A stretch of DNA of 64,000 nucleotides from Bacteroidales bacterium (GTDB lineage Bacteria > Bacteroidota > Bacteroidia > Bacteroidales > F082): NCBI GenBank assembly GCA_017461665.1, contig JAFTXI010000003.1, positions 36,446 through 100,445 on the forward strand. The letters run 5' to 3'. How positions within the stretch are numbered: position 1 is the stretch's first letter; each line of letters opens with the position of its first letter. The notes below the pieces were generated by a model that did not search any database, was not told the DNA's origin, and saw only the letters and a program-made list of their open reading frames with translations. Positions 43,024 to 52,127 of the stretch are shown one piece after another. The translations under genes were made by a program, and so were the position numbers.

Positions 43024-44199
43024 ATGAAACTGTTTAATAAGTTGTTTCAAGGAGATAGAGTGATATGGATGATAGTGGCTTTGCTATCATTGGTATCCTT
43101 GTTGGCGGTATATAGCGCGACAGGAACGTATGCCAATACAGAATATGAGGGTGACAATACAAGAGTCTTGTTGTATCATGCTGGAAGATTATTACTCGGT
43201 TTGGCAGTGATGTACGTCGTCTATCTCTTTAAATATACTTATTACTCAAGGTTTTTTCAGGTTGCATTTTTAGTATCTATACCATTATTGGCGTACACCT
43301 TGTTCAAAGGTGCTGATCTTAATAATGCTCAACGTGCTGTTTATATCATGGGCGTATCATTCCAGTCGAGCGACTTTGCTAAGATAGCCCTTGTTGGTTA
43401 TCTCGCACGCGAGTTGACTTTGAGACAGAACGAGATAAAAGACTTTAAAAACGCTTTTATACCACTGATGCTTCCTGTCTTAATTATTGTTGGACTTATA
43501 TTTCCGGAGAATTTCTCTACGGCAGCAATCCTGTTTGCTGTTTGTATGGTGATTCTCTTTGTGGGAAGAATCAATATGAAACATCTGATGTCATTCTTCG
43601 GAATAGCCTTAGTGGCAATGAGTTTTTATATATTGATAGAACTTAACGATAATAATCCTGACGACCGTGTAAACACATGGTTTAATAGAATAGAAAGATA
43701 CTTCAACCCAGTAGAAGGCGAGGAGACAGAAGAGGATTATCAGATGATTATGTCGAAGACTGCTATAGCCAAAGGCGGTATAATAGGTAAAGCTCCAGGA
43801 AGAAGCACACAGCGTAACTTCCTTCCTCATCCATATTCCGATTTTATCTTTGCCATTATCGTCGAGGAATATGGATTGGTAGGAGCAGCTTTTGTGGTGA
43901 TGCTCTACCTGATATTGCTGTATCGCGCCATTGCGATAATGGTGGCGATACCGCAGTCGTTCGGAGGTTTCGTCTCCTTTGGCTTGGCGTTTCTGCTCGT
44001 GATGCAGGCGATGGTCAATATGGGTGTCGCGGTGGGACTGCTACCCGTGACGGGGCAACCGCTGCCTTTCGTCAGTATGGGTGGAACATCGATGATGTTC
44101 ACCGGATGTGCCTTCGGCGTGATATTAAGTGTGTCGAGAGAAGTTGATAAAATAAAAGAAAGGAGAAATGATGTCGAGACAGTTCAAGATAATAATTAG
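43024..44199 (+). CDS. ftsW: Septal peptidoglycan polymerase FtsW
   Basis: This SEDS-family glycosyltransferase, paired with FtsI, polymerises lipid II at the septum. The 391 residues have ten helices. SEDS features are VYSATGTYAN after helix 1, QSSDFAKIALVGYLAREL with the conserved aspartate, PENFSTAAILF, and LPVTGQPLPFVSMGGTSMMFTGCAFGVILS near the end. The tail overlaps murG by 32 bases. Confidence 0.95.
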   Translation: MKLFNKLFQGDRVIWMIVALLSLVSLLAVYSATGTYANTEYEGDNTRVLLYHAGRLLLGLAVMYVVYLFKYTYYSRFFQVAFLVSIPLLAYTLFKGADLNNAQRAVYIMGVSFQSSDFAKIALVGYLARELTLRQNEIKDFKNAFIPLMLPVLIIVGLIFPENFSTAAILFAVCMVILFVGRINMKHLMSFFGIALVAMSFYILIELNDNNPDDRVNTWFNRIERYFNPVEGEETEEDYQMIMSKTAIAKGGIIGKAPGRSTQRNFLPHPYSDFIFAIIVEEYGLVGAAFVVMLYLILLYRAIAIMVAIPQSFGGFVSFGLAFLLVMQAMVNMGVAVGLLPVTGQPLPFVSMGGTSMMFTGCAFGVILSVSREVDKIKERRNDVETVQDNN

Positions 44200-45283
44200 C
44201 GGCGGCGGCACGGGAGGTCATATCTTCCCAGCCATAGCGATAGCCGATGCCTTGAAGAGACGTTATCCTCAGGCAGAGATACTTTTCATCGGAGCTAAAA
44301 ACCGAATGGAGATGGACAGAGTGCCTAAGGCAGGCTATCCTATTGAAGGTCTGTGGATAAGTGGTCTCAAAAGAGAATTGTCGATAGACAACCTCAGCTT
44401 CCCATTCAAACTCATCAGCAGCATGATGAAGGCAAGAAAAATCATCAAGAGATTCAAGCCTGATGTGGTGATAGGAGTGGGTGGATTCGCAAGTGGTCCT
44501 ACAATGAAGACAGCTGCTTCTATAGGAATACCGATTGTTATTCAAGAACAGAACTCATTTCCTGGAGTAACAAATAAACTCGTGGCTAACAAAGCTGCCA
44601 AGATATGCGTGGCTTACGATAATATGGATAAGTGGTTCCCGAAGGATAAGATTGTTCTCACCGGTAATCCGCTGAGAAACAATATCACTCCTGTCGAAGG
44701 AAAGAAAGACGAGGCTTGCTCGTTCTTCAATCTCGACACTGATAAAAAAACGATTCTTCTCGTAGGCGGAAGTCAGGGCGCTCTTGGAATAAATGTCGGC
44801 ATCTCTGCTCAGCTCGCTTCTTTCAAGGAGAACGACTATCAGATGATATGGCAGACTGGCAAACATTATTACGAAAAGGCTGTCGAAGAAGTGAAAGCCA
44901 ACGGTTTGGAAGATAGAATAAAATGTACCGTCTTCATCGACAGAATGGACTTGGCGTATGCAGCCGCCGACGTGGTGATTTCACGCGCCGGAGCTATGTC
45001 GATTTCCGAGTTGTCGCTGCTCGAGAAGGCTGTCGTCTTCGTGCCACTACCGACAGCGGCAGAAGACCATCAGACGAAAAACGCGATGCGTCTCGTAGAA
45101 GCTGACGCCGCTCTCTTGGTGAGAAATGCCGAGACAGAGAAAGAGCTTCTTCCAACAGTCTTCAGACTTATGAACGACGAAGATAAACAAAAGATGATGA
45201 AAACAAATATAGCTAAATTCGCACGACCTAATGCGGCAGACTACATCGTCGATCAAATTGAAATGATTCTTAACAAAAAATAA
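44168..45283 (+). CDS. murG: UDP-N-acetylglucosamine--N-acetylmuramyl-(pentapeptide) pyrophosphoryl-undecaprenol GlcNAc transferase
   Basis: MurG makes lipid II on the inner face of the membrane. The 371 residues show the first glycine-rich loop ISGGGTGGHIFPAIAIADAL, VIGVGGFASGPTMKTA, IQEQNSFPGVTNK, LLVGGSQGALGIN, and the donor-binding SRAGAMSISEL with PLPTAAEDHQTKNA. The start MMSRQFK lies within ftsW; either the first or second Met could be used. Confidence 0.96.
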   Translation: MMSRQFKIIISGGGTGGHIFPAIAIADALKRRYPQAEILFIGAKNRMEMDRVPKAGYPIEGLWISGLKRELSIDNLSFPFKLISSMMKARKIIKRFKPDVVIGVGGFASGPTMKTAASIGIPIVIQEQNSFPGVTNKLVANKAAKICVAYDNMDKWFPKDKIVLTGNPLRNNITPVEGKKDEACSFFNLDTDKKTILLVGGSQGALGINVGISAQLASFKENDYQMIWQTGKHYYEKAVEEVKANGLEDRIKCTVFIDRMDLAYAAADVVISRAGAMSISELSLLEKAVVFVPLPTAAEDHQTKNAMRLVEADAALLVRNAETEKELLPTVFRLMNDEDKQKMMKTNIAKFARPNAADYIVDQIEMILNKK

Positions 45284-45286
45284 ATA

Positions 45287-46642
45287 ATGGTGATGAATAC
45301 GATTGCTAAACAAAACATATATTTCTTAGGGATAGGTGGCATTGGGATGAGCGCCCTCGCTCGTTATTTCCATAAGAAAGGATGTAGCGTCTCGGGCTAC
45401 GACAAAACACCGTCGCCTCTGACAGAACGTCTCGAGAAAGAAGGCATGACTATTCATTATGAAGATAACCCAGATCTGATACCCGACGATATTGATTTCG
45501 TGGTGCTTACTCCTGCCATACCGAGCGACTCCTTAGAACTGAATTATCTGCGCGAGAGAAACATAAAGATAATAAAACGCGCTGAGGTGCTCGGTGAGAT
45601 CTCGCGTCATTGCAAAAGCATCGCCGTGGCAGGAAGTCATGGCAAGACGACAGTCACATCGATGGTCTCACATCTTCTTAAATACTCGGGAAAGAAGATA
45701 TCGGCTTTCATCGGTGGAATAGCGAAGAACATCAACAGCAATGTAGTCATCGGTGACGAGAACGACGACGTGGTGGTGATGGAAGCCGATGAGTTCGACC
45801 GTTCCTTCCTTCAACTGTCGCCTTATCTCAGTATCGTCACTTCCATCGATGCCGATCATCTCGATATCTACGGCGACAAAAAACAGGTGGAGGAAAGTTT
45901 TAATCAGTTTGTCGATAAGACAGCTGCTGATGGAATAGTGGTTCATAATAATAAACTTCAGATTGTTACAGACAGAAAGAGAATTACTTACGGCTTAGAC
46001 GATGCCGATGTCATGGCAAAGAATGTCAGGGTGGAAGAAGGCGTGACGAAGTTTTCGGTAGTGACGAAAGAAGGACTCGACTATGGAGAGTTTCAGATGA
46101 ACGTCTATGGCGAACATAACGTCATGAATGCCTTGTCGGCTATAATAAGTTGTCGCTGTTTCGATGTTGATATTGAAGTTATAAGAGAAGGACTTGTAGC
46201 GTTTCAGGGGGTGCAGCGTCGTTTCGATGTGAGGGTTAAGAATGAGAAAGTATGTTATATCGATGATTATGCACATCATCCGGAAGAGATAAAGGCGAGT
46301 CTGAAAGCAGCCAAGACGATATTCCCTGATAGGGAGATGACCGTTATCTTCCAGCCTCACCTCTTCACGAGGACACGCGACTTCATGGATGAATTTGCAG
46401 ACGCTTTATCGCTCGCCGACAGAATACTGCTGATGGAGATATACCCTGCTCGCGAAAAACCGCTGCCAGGAATAACATCGTCGGTTCTGTTAGAAAAAAT
46501 ATCTTGTAGAGAAAAATATATCTGCCAGAAAAAGGAACTCTTGGAAATAGTAAGTAACATCAAGCCTCAGCTGCTCATCACTATGGGAGCTGGTGACATC
46601 GACAGATTCGTTCCACTTTTAGAAACATTACTCGACTCATGA
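45287..46642 (+). CDS. murC: UDP-N-acetylmuramate--L-alanine ligase
   Basis: MurC adds the first alanine to UDP-MurNAc. In 451 residues: the uridine-binding GIGGIGMSALARYFHKKGCSVSGYDK at about residues 14-40, the ATP loop GSHGKTTVTSM at about 112-122, EADEFDRSFL, and IDDYAHHPEEIKASL. All three Mur ligase domains are present. A run of five G at 46207-46211 is in frame here (FQGVQ), a useful contrast with the prophage genes. Overlaps ftsQ by four bases. Confidence 0.96.
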   Translation: MVMNTIAKQNIYFLGIGGIGMSALARYFHKKGCSVSGYDKTPSPLTERLEKEGMTIHYEDNPDLIPDDIDFVVLTPAIPSDSLELNYLRERNIKIIKRAEVLGEISRHCKSIAVAGSHGKTTVTSMVSHLLKYSGKKISAFIGGIAKNINSNVVIGDENDDVVVMEADEFDRSFLQLSPYLSIVTSIDADHLDIYGDKKQVEESFNQFVDKTAADGIVVHNNKLQIVTDRKRITYGLDDADVMAKNVRVEEGVTKFSVVTKEGLDYGEFQMNVYGEHNVMNALSAIISCRCFDVDIEVIREGLVAFQGVQRRFDVRVKNEKVCYIDDYAHHPEEIKASLKAAKTIFPDREMTVIFQPHLFTRTRDFMDEFADALSLADRILLMEIYPAREKPLPGITSSVLLEKISCREKYICQKKELLEIVSNIKPQLLITMGAGDIDRFVPLLETLLDS

Positions 46643-47418
46643 AGAAAATACTCAACATATTATTACTCGTACTCACGCTCGCGGCGTTCCTGAGCTTGGG
46701 TGGCTATGTCATGTATCAATATTTTCATTCAAGTCTTAATGATGTCAACCTGACAATATCAAGAAATAATGAAAACGGATTCTTGGATTATCAAGAGACC
46801 CATAAAGATATAATGAATATCTGCGATACAGCTAACAACACACAAATCTTGATGATACCCGTCGACTCGGTGGTGAAGAGACTGAACTCTATCCCTTGGA
46901 TAACCAATGTGTCGGCAGAGATAAATCTTAAGAGTTATTTAGATGTGGAAGTGACGGAATGTGAGCCGATAGTCAGAATATATAATAAAAAAGGTAAGTC
47001 GGTTTATCTTGATGAGGACGGAAACATATTCCCAACAAATAATGACTATGTCCCTCATTTACTTGTCGGTAGCGGTAATGTCGATTTTCCAATCAATGAG
47101 AGAGGAAATATCAAAGATGAGAATTATGTCGAGACAGACCTACCAGAGATTTTCACCTTGATGAAAGAAATAGTTCATGACGATTATGCAAAAACATGCG
47201 TGAAACAAGTCTTCAAAGACAAAAATAAAAATTACGTTTTTTCCTTGAATAACACAAATATTATTGTTATCTTTGGCGATGTTAATAATATTAAAGAAAA
47301 GCTGTGCAAGTTGCAGCATTTTTTTAACAAAATGCAAGGAAGTCCAGAACTGGAAACCTATAAAGAAATTAACTTAAATTTTAAAAATCAAGTTGTTTGC
47401 ACCAAAAAGAAAAAATAA
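46639..47418 (+). CDS. ftsQ: Cell division protein FtsQ
   Basis: FtsQ is a single-pass division protein of 259 residues: membrane helix at about residues 5-27, then a short POTRA-like part (NNTQILMIPVDSVVKRLNSIPWITNVSAEINLKSYLDVEVTE, quoted for position about 70-112) and a beta domain. In Bacteroidota it is often divergent; position between murC and ftsA settles the name. The frame ends 5 bases before ftsA. Confidence 0.88.
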   Translation: MKKILNILLLVLTLAAFLSLGGYVMYQYFHSSLNDVNLTISRNNENGFLDYQETHKDIMNICDTANNTQILMIPVDSVVKRLNSIPWITNVSAEINLKSYLDVEVTECEPIVRIYNKKGKSVYLDEDGNIFPTNNDYVPHLLVGSGNVDFPINERGNIKDENYVETDLPEIFTLMKEIVHDDYAKTCVKQVFKDKNKNYVFSLNNTNIIVIFGDVNNIKEKLCKLQHFFNKMQGSPELETYKEINLNFKNQVVCTKKKK

Positions 47419-47423
47419 AAGAT

Positions 47424-48803
47424 ATGAGTGAACCTGTTTATATAGTTGGTCTCGATATTGGCACGACAAAGATTGCGTGTATTGTCGGAGAGAAGATGCC
47501 AAATGGTAAGATAGAAATTCGTGGTTATGGTAAGAGAGACTCGATAGGAGTCAAGAGAGGTATGGTTGTTAACATAGAAGATACTGTTGAAGCTATTAAG
47601 GGTGCTGTGGCACAGGCTTCGGAACAGTCTAAAGTTAACATCAAGAGTGTCAATGTAGGTATCGCAGGTCATCATATCAAGAGTCTTCAACATCGAGGAG
47701 TCCTTATCCGTGAGAATGCCGATTTGGAAATTTCCGATCAGGAATTGGATAAGTTGAAGTTGGATATGTATAAGATAGGAACTTCTCCAGGAGAGGAAAT
47801 CGTCAATGTCATTCCTCAAGAATATTTCATCGACGGCGAACCTATTGGCAACCAACGTCCAAAAGGAATGCTTGGTAATAAGTTGGAAGCAAACTTTCAT
47901 GTTATCATCGGACAGACCTCGGCAGTGAAAAACATCATCAAATGTATAGAACATGCTGGTTTGGAGATGGAGAACATGATACTCGAGCCTATAGCCTCAG
48001 CAGCAGCGGTGCTCAGCGATGAAGAGAAAGAAGCTGGCGTCGCCATCGTCGATATAGGCGGCGGAACCACAGACATAGCAGTATTCTACGACTCGATAAT
48101 TTATCATACCGCAGTCATCCCTCTCGGTGGTAATATCATCACAGAAGATATTCGTCAAGGATGTTCCATAATAAGAAAACATGCTGAAGAGATTAAGGTG
48201 AAATTTGGATCTGCAGTGGCAAGCGAAAACAGCGACGATGAAGTCGTCTCGATTCCTGGAATACGCGGTCGCGAAGCTAAAGAAATCTCGTTTAGAAACC
48301 TCGCTGGAATAATCCAGGCACGCTTAGAAGAGATATTCGATTTCGTCGATTCAGAGATTCAAAAGGTTAACTCGGAACATAAACTTATAGCAGGTATCGT
48401 GCTTACCGGCGGCGGTGCAATGATGAAACATATACGTCAACTCGCAGAGTTCAAAACAGGTATGGAAGTAAGACTCGGCTATCCTAACGAGAACTTGGCT
48501 AACGAGACATCGAGTGACTTGGAAAGCCCAATGTATTCGACAGGTATAGGTCTTGTTATTGAAGGCTTGGCGAGATTTGAAAACAGCAAACAGAAAGAGT
48601 TGGCAAATGAAGCTATCATAGAAGCACCTTCATACGATGTAAATGATACAGCTGACGAAGAAGTAGAAGAAACAGATAATAGTGATGTTGAGGAAAGAGA
48701 GCCAAAGAAAGGATTCAATATCAAAAATATTATCACAGGCTTTACACGTTTTTTCAAGAGTGACGAAAATATTGATCAAAATATAACAGATATAGAACAA
48801 TGA
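47424..48803 (+). CDS. ftsA: Cell division protein FtsA
   Basis: This actin-like ATPase ties FtsZ to the membrane. The start MSEPVYIVGLDIGTTKIACIVGE is taken at 47424, after the ftsQ stop; an upstream frame start would lie inside ftsQ. Phosphate-1 is GLDIGTTK, phosphate-2 VDIGGGTTD at about residues 205-213, the adenosine motif VLTGGGAMMKHI at about 334-345. The C-terminal amphipathic helix is present (GFNIKNIITGFTRFFKS), followed by 15 residues. Overlaps ftsZ by four bases. Confidence 0.96.
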   Translation: MSEPVYIVGLDIGTTKIACIVGEKMPNGKIEIRGYGKRDSIGVKRGMVVNIEDTVEAIKGAVAQASEQSKVNIKSVNVGIAGHHIKSLQHRGVLIRENADLEISDQELDKLKLDMYKIGTSPGEEIVNVIPQEYFIDGEPIGNQRPKGMLGNKLEANFHVIIGQTSAVKNIIKCIEHAGLEMENMILEPIASAAAVLSDEEKEAGVAIVDIGGGTTDIAVFYDSIIYHTAVIPLGGNIITEDIRQGCSIIRKHAEEIKVKFGSAVASENSDDEVVSIPGIRGREAKEISFRNLAGIIQARLEEIFDFVDSEIQKVNSEHKLIAGIVLTGGGAMMKHIRQLAEFKTGMEVRLGYPNENLANETSSDLESPMYSTGIGLVIEGLARFENSKQKELANEAIIEAPSYDVNDTADEEVEETDNSDVEEREPKKGFNIKNIITGFTRFFKSDENIDQNITDIEQ

Positions 48804-50449
48804 CAGAATTAATTAAATTCGACCCAGTGGAGGAAATGCCTAACTTCATTAAAGTTATTGGTGTCGGAGGTGGTGGTAGCAATGCTGTTACCCACATGTT
48901 TACCGAAGGTATCCAAGGAGTCGATTTTATACTATGTAACACAGATTATCAGGCTTTGGAGAAAAGTCCCGTCGCCATGAAGGTGCATCTCGGCAAGAGA
49001 GCTCTCGGTGCCGGTAATATACCAGCCGTCGGTCGCGAAGCAGCGATGGAGACTAAAGACGAGATTCGTGAGATGCTGAGCAAAGACACTAAGATGGCTT
49101 TTATCACCGCAGGTATGGGCGGCGGAACAGGAACAGGCGCAGCTCCGGTCGTCGCTGAGATAGCTCGCGAATTAGATATCCTCACCGTCGGTATCGTGAC
49201 AATGCCATTCACCTGTGAAGGCAAACGCCGTCAACAACAGGCAATGGATGGTATTGCAGAGTTGCGTAAACATGTCGATACTCTCTTGGTTATCAGTAAC
49301 GACAAATTACGCGATGAATATGGTAACATGAAACTGACACAGGCTTTCAAAAAAGCTGACGACGTGCTCAAGACCGCAGCTAAAGGTATTGCAGAAATCA
49401 TCACCGTGACAGGTTATGTCAACGTCGACTTCCAAGATGTCAACACTGTGATGAGAAGAAGCGGCAAAGCCATCATGGGTTCAGGCTACGCAGAAGGCGA
49501 GGGTAGAGCAGAAAAAGCAGTGATAGAAGCTGTTCACTCTCCTCTCTTGGACGACTCCGACATCAAAGGCGCGAAAAATATCCTCATCTATATTACTTCC
49601 GGTAGCGGCGATAATGAGGTCTCTTTAGACGAAGTGATGGCAATAACAGACTATGTACAAGGTGCAACAGGCAACTGCTCCGATGTTATCTGGGGTAACG
49701 GTATAGATGAATCTCTCGGAGAAGGTCTTAACGTGACTCTTATCGCAACAGGCTTCGATATGCCTGACTACGAATATAAATACACCAATACCAATACAAA
49801 GAAAATCCATGAAGCTTTCGGTCAACTTTCGGGTCAGAGAGAAGAGAAACCAGAACCAAAGGTTGAACCTATCGCTCCAAAAGAAGAAAGCGGAATTTGC
49901 GCAATAAATAAACGTGATTTACAGCAACAGCCTAATCATCAAACAGAAAATAATAATAATCCACAAAAGAAGATTCATACACTCGGTGGAGAAGAAGATA
50001 AGCACGATGAGCCTATAGTCACTAATAACAATGACGATTATGTTGTTCGTCGTAGAGATACCTCGTCAGACAGACGCGCTGCTGATACTGTCCCTACTAC
50101 AAGAGTTTATGACAATCCTTTCTCTAATGATGATGAGGAGGATTTTGGAATAAAGTCTTTCGTGAGAGATAGCGCAGATACTCAGGTGCAGACAATGAAA
50201 AGACACGAGGTGAAGACAGAAACTCGCGAGTTGTCGCAAGAAGAACAACTTCGTCGCAAACGCCTCTCGTCGCTCAATATGAATTTTAGATCGATGTCTT
50301 ATATCGAAGAACTCGAGAGTCAGCCTGCATATAAACGCAAAGGATTGAATCTTACCTCAAACGAAGAACAAGAACTGTCAACTTATTCATCAAATAAGAA
50401 TCGAGGGATAAGTGAAAACAATTCCTATCTGCACGACAACGTAGATTGA
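48800..50449 (+). CDS. ftsZ: Cell division protein FtsZ
   Basis: FtsZ is the tubulin-like GTPase of the division ring. The protein has 549 residues: GVGGGGSNAVTHMF at about 21-34, the tubulin signature GGGTGTGAAPVVA at about 109-121, and NVDFQDVNTVM. After the core at about residue 320 comes a long charged, low-complexity linker of about 200 residues, as in other Bacteroidota, and the end is NSYLHDNVD, the C-terminal peptide. It is the last gene of the cluster and is followed by a strong terminator. Confidence 0.97.
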   Translation: MTELIKFDPVEEMPNFIKVIGVGGGGSNAVTHMFTEGIQGVDFILCNTDYQALEKSPVAMKVHLGKRALGAGNIPAVGREAAMETKDEIREMLSKDTKMAFITAGMGGGTGTGAAPVVAEIARELDILTVGIVTMPFTCEGKRRQQQAMDGIAELRKHVDTLLVISNDKLRDEYGNMKLTQAFKKADDVLKTAAKGIAEIITVTGYVNVDFQDVNTVMRRSGKAIMGSGYAEGEGRAEKAVIEAVHSPLLDDSDIKGAKNILIYITSGSGDNEVSLDEVMAITDYVQGATGNCSDVIWGNGIDESLGEGLNVTLIATGFDMPDYEYKYTNTNTKKIHEAFGQLSGQREEKPEPKVEPIAPKEESGICAINKRDLQQQPNHQTENNNNPQKKIHTLGGEEDKHDEPIVTNNNDDYVVRRRDTSSDRRAADTVPTTRVYDNPFSNDDEEDFGIKSFVRDSADTQVQTMKRHEVKTETRELSQEEQLRRKRLSSLNMNFRSMSYIEELESQPAYKRKGLNLTSNEEQELSTYSSNKNRGISENNSYLHDNVD

Positions 50450-50457
50450 TATTAAAA

Positions 50458-50491
50458 AAAACCTTAGAACGCTGATTCTAAGGTTTTTCTT
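50458..50491. terminator. Bidirectional rho-independent terminator between ftsZ and hmuV
   Basis: AAAACCTTAGAA and TTCTAAGGTTTT form a 12-base stem with loop CGCTGA, then T-rich sequence on the plus side and A-rich on the other. It ends both the dcw cluster and the heme operon. Confidence 0.85.
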
Positions 50492-50494
50492 TTT

Positions 50495-50824
50495 TTATTC
50501 AGGAACATATATTATCTCACCATTTTCTAATTCGTAGGCAATGCCGACTTTCTTACCGCGTTTGCCGCTCTTAGAATCCTGATTTTCCGATGGCGTGTAT
50601 CGATTGATTTTCTCACCTTCCTTGGTGATGATTTCCATGTTCTCCTTGCCAGGATTCTTCACCATGGTGAAATCTTCCTGACTCAACATCTCCGTCATAT
50701 TGTAACGAGTGACAAGAGCTACCATAAGAGCGACGGCAAAAACCATCGCCACATCGAAAAGGTTACTTACGACACTCATCGGGTCGTTGTCTTCGTCTTT
50801 GTTTAAGAGTCTTCTTCTTCTCAT
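50495..50824 (-). CDS. hmuV: HmuV-like small membrane protein of the heme operon
   Basis: From the ATG at 50824, which overlaps the hmuU stop (ATGA), the product is 109 residues: MRRRRLLNKDEDNDPMSVV, one membrane helix at about residues 20-40 (LFDVAMVFAVALMVALVTRY) and a polar C-terminal part. Short start, one helix and neighbour ExbB-like protein recall an ExbD-like partner (DP in the first part), but the domain after the helix is shorter. The name follows the P. gingivalis hmuYRSTUV order. A longer start at 50893 would lie inside hmuU and is rejected. Confidence 0.75.
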   Translation of the reverse strand: MRRRRLLNKDEDNDPMSVVSNLFDVAMVFAVALMVALVTRYNMTEMLSQEDFTMVKNPGKENMEIITKEGEKINRYTPSENQDSKSGKRGKKVGIAYELENGEIIYVPE

Positions 50825-51420
50825 TGTAAGGTGTTTTTTTCGTTCAACAAATCGGCAACAAATTCCAAATTCGTCATGTCTTGTAAATACCAACGTTGTT
50901 TAACTTGTTGTGTGACAAAACCTATTGCGGCAGCGAACAGACCAACAACTGTCGTAGCGAAAGCCACTTGCATATTGTAAGCCATCGAAGCGATGTCGCC
51001 TGTGGAAAGTCCTACTAAGGCAGGTCCCATAGGGATGAGAGTTCCCATAAGTCCAAGCATAGGACCCATCTTGCTTAAAGTCTTGGAAGTAGAGAGGTCC
51101 TTGTCAGCCTCGACTTCAAAATCGGCGAGTAGCTTCTGACGCATGGCTGCAGAGTCGCTCTCCAACAAACGTCTCATATAAGAGACTACGAGAGACGGGT
51201 TTTTCTTAGGTAAACGCTCTGCGAAAGTGTCGATGTTGTCTCTGTTGAGCGATTCGAGTTCTCTGTTGATAAGTTCTGCTGTACGACGTATCGCCATATA
51301 TTGTCCGAAGAAACTTCCTATAAGTAATAACGAACGTATGAAAAAGAAGATGAGCAAAACGATGACAGGAACGAGCAATCCTGTTGAAATCCAGTAAAGA
51401 ATGTCTGAGATGTAATTCAT
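50821..51420 (-). CDS. hmuU: MotA/TolQ/ExbB-family proton channel protein HmuU
   Basis: The 199-residue protein has three membrane helices: about residues 10-37, a second near 125-150 and a third near 155-178. The ExbB/TolQ core LSKMGPMLGLMGTLIPMGPALVGLSTGD and MQVAFATTVVGLFAAAIGFV is clear. It probably works with HmuV and HmuT to energise the HmuR receptor or another step of heme uptake. Tightly coupled to hmuV by four bases and to hmuT by a 2-base gap. Confidence 0.85.
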   Translation of the reverse strand: MNYISDILYWISTGLLVPVIVLLIFFFIRSLLLIGSFFGQYMAIRRTAELINRELESLNRDNIDTFAERLPKKNPSLVVSYMRRLLESDSAAMRQKLLADFEVEADKDLSTSKTLSKMGPMLGLMGTLIPMGPALVGLSTGDIASMAYNMQVAFATTVVGLFAAAIGFVTQQVKQRWYLQDMTNLEFVADLLNEKNTLQ

Positions 51421-51422
51421 GA

Positions 51423-52127
51423 TTATTTGTTTTTAATTTTATTAGTAATTCTTTTTAGTTTTAATTGATATACACAAAATCCTATGATTAGACCGGCGAC
51501 GACGAAAGTCATCACTCCTATGAGAGCAGCCCAATCGACATCGCTGATGCCTGCTACTGCTGTCTGTCCGTTCACCGTGGCGATGACGCCCATGATGGCA
51601 ATGAGAGCGTTAGAGAGGAAGAGAAGCTCGAGACGTATCTCTTTCTCGGGGAGCAGCCACTTCAAGAACACGCGGCCAATAGGAATGGCTACGAATACTA
51701 TAGCAGCCAACGACCATGCTATCAATTTGAAAGAGATACCTGGCAAGGAGAAGACAGCTGTTACTAAAATGCTGAACAACACGGGGAAAATAAGAACGCC
51801 CGGGAACCAACGCAAAACACGATATATCCATATAGTGATAGGCTTGACCTTACCCGATGTTTGAATGTGAGCAGCAAGGATACAGAACGACATCTGTATC
51901 GCTACTTCTAAGGTGAGAATCACGGCGATGTCGAGCATCAGCGACGCGTCGGAGAGCCAATGCGTGATCTGCGACTTCGATTGCTCAATGGCAAAATGCC
52001 ATGTGAATCCTATAAAGAGAGCACATACTATCGACGAGGTAAGCACCGAATAGAACTTACGATAGGTTTGTTTTAGAAGATAGTTGAAACAAACCAATAT
52101 CATCATTACTAGAACGACGGTCTTCAT
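51423..52127 (-). CDS. hmuT: HmuT-like integral membrane protein
   Basis: This is a 234-residue polytopic protein with about seven helices (for example MILVCFNYLL, SIVCALFIGFTWHF, VILTLEVAIQMSFCIL, FAVPIGR-like VFVAIPIGRVFL, VMTFVVAGLIIGFCVYQL). No catalytic motif is seen. It is named by its place between hmuS and hmuU, as in Porphyromonas. The function is not settled; it may form part of the energising complex with HmuU and HmuV. Confidence 0.75.
   Translation of the reverse strand: MKTVVLVMMILVCFNYLLKQTYRKFYSVLTSSIVCALFIGFTWHFAIEQSKSQITHWLSDASLMLDIAVILTLEVAIQMSFCILAAHIQTSGKVKPITIWIYRVLRWFPGVLIFPVLFSILVTAVFSLPGISFKLIAWSLAAIVFVAIPIGRVFLKWLLPEKEIRLELLFLSNALIAIMGVIATVNGQTAVAGISDVDWAALIGVMTFVVAGLIIGFCVYQLKLKRITNKIKNK

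Noticed and set aside
50825-50893. Longer N-terminus for HmuV
   Set aside because: It would run through hmuU; the ATGA overlap at 50824 is the normal coupled start.
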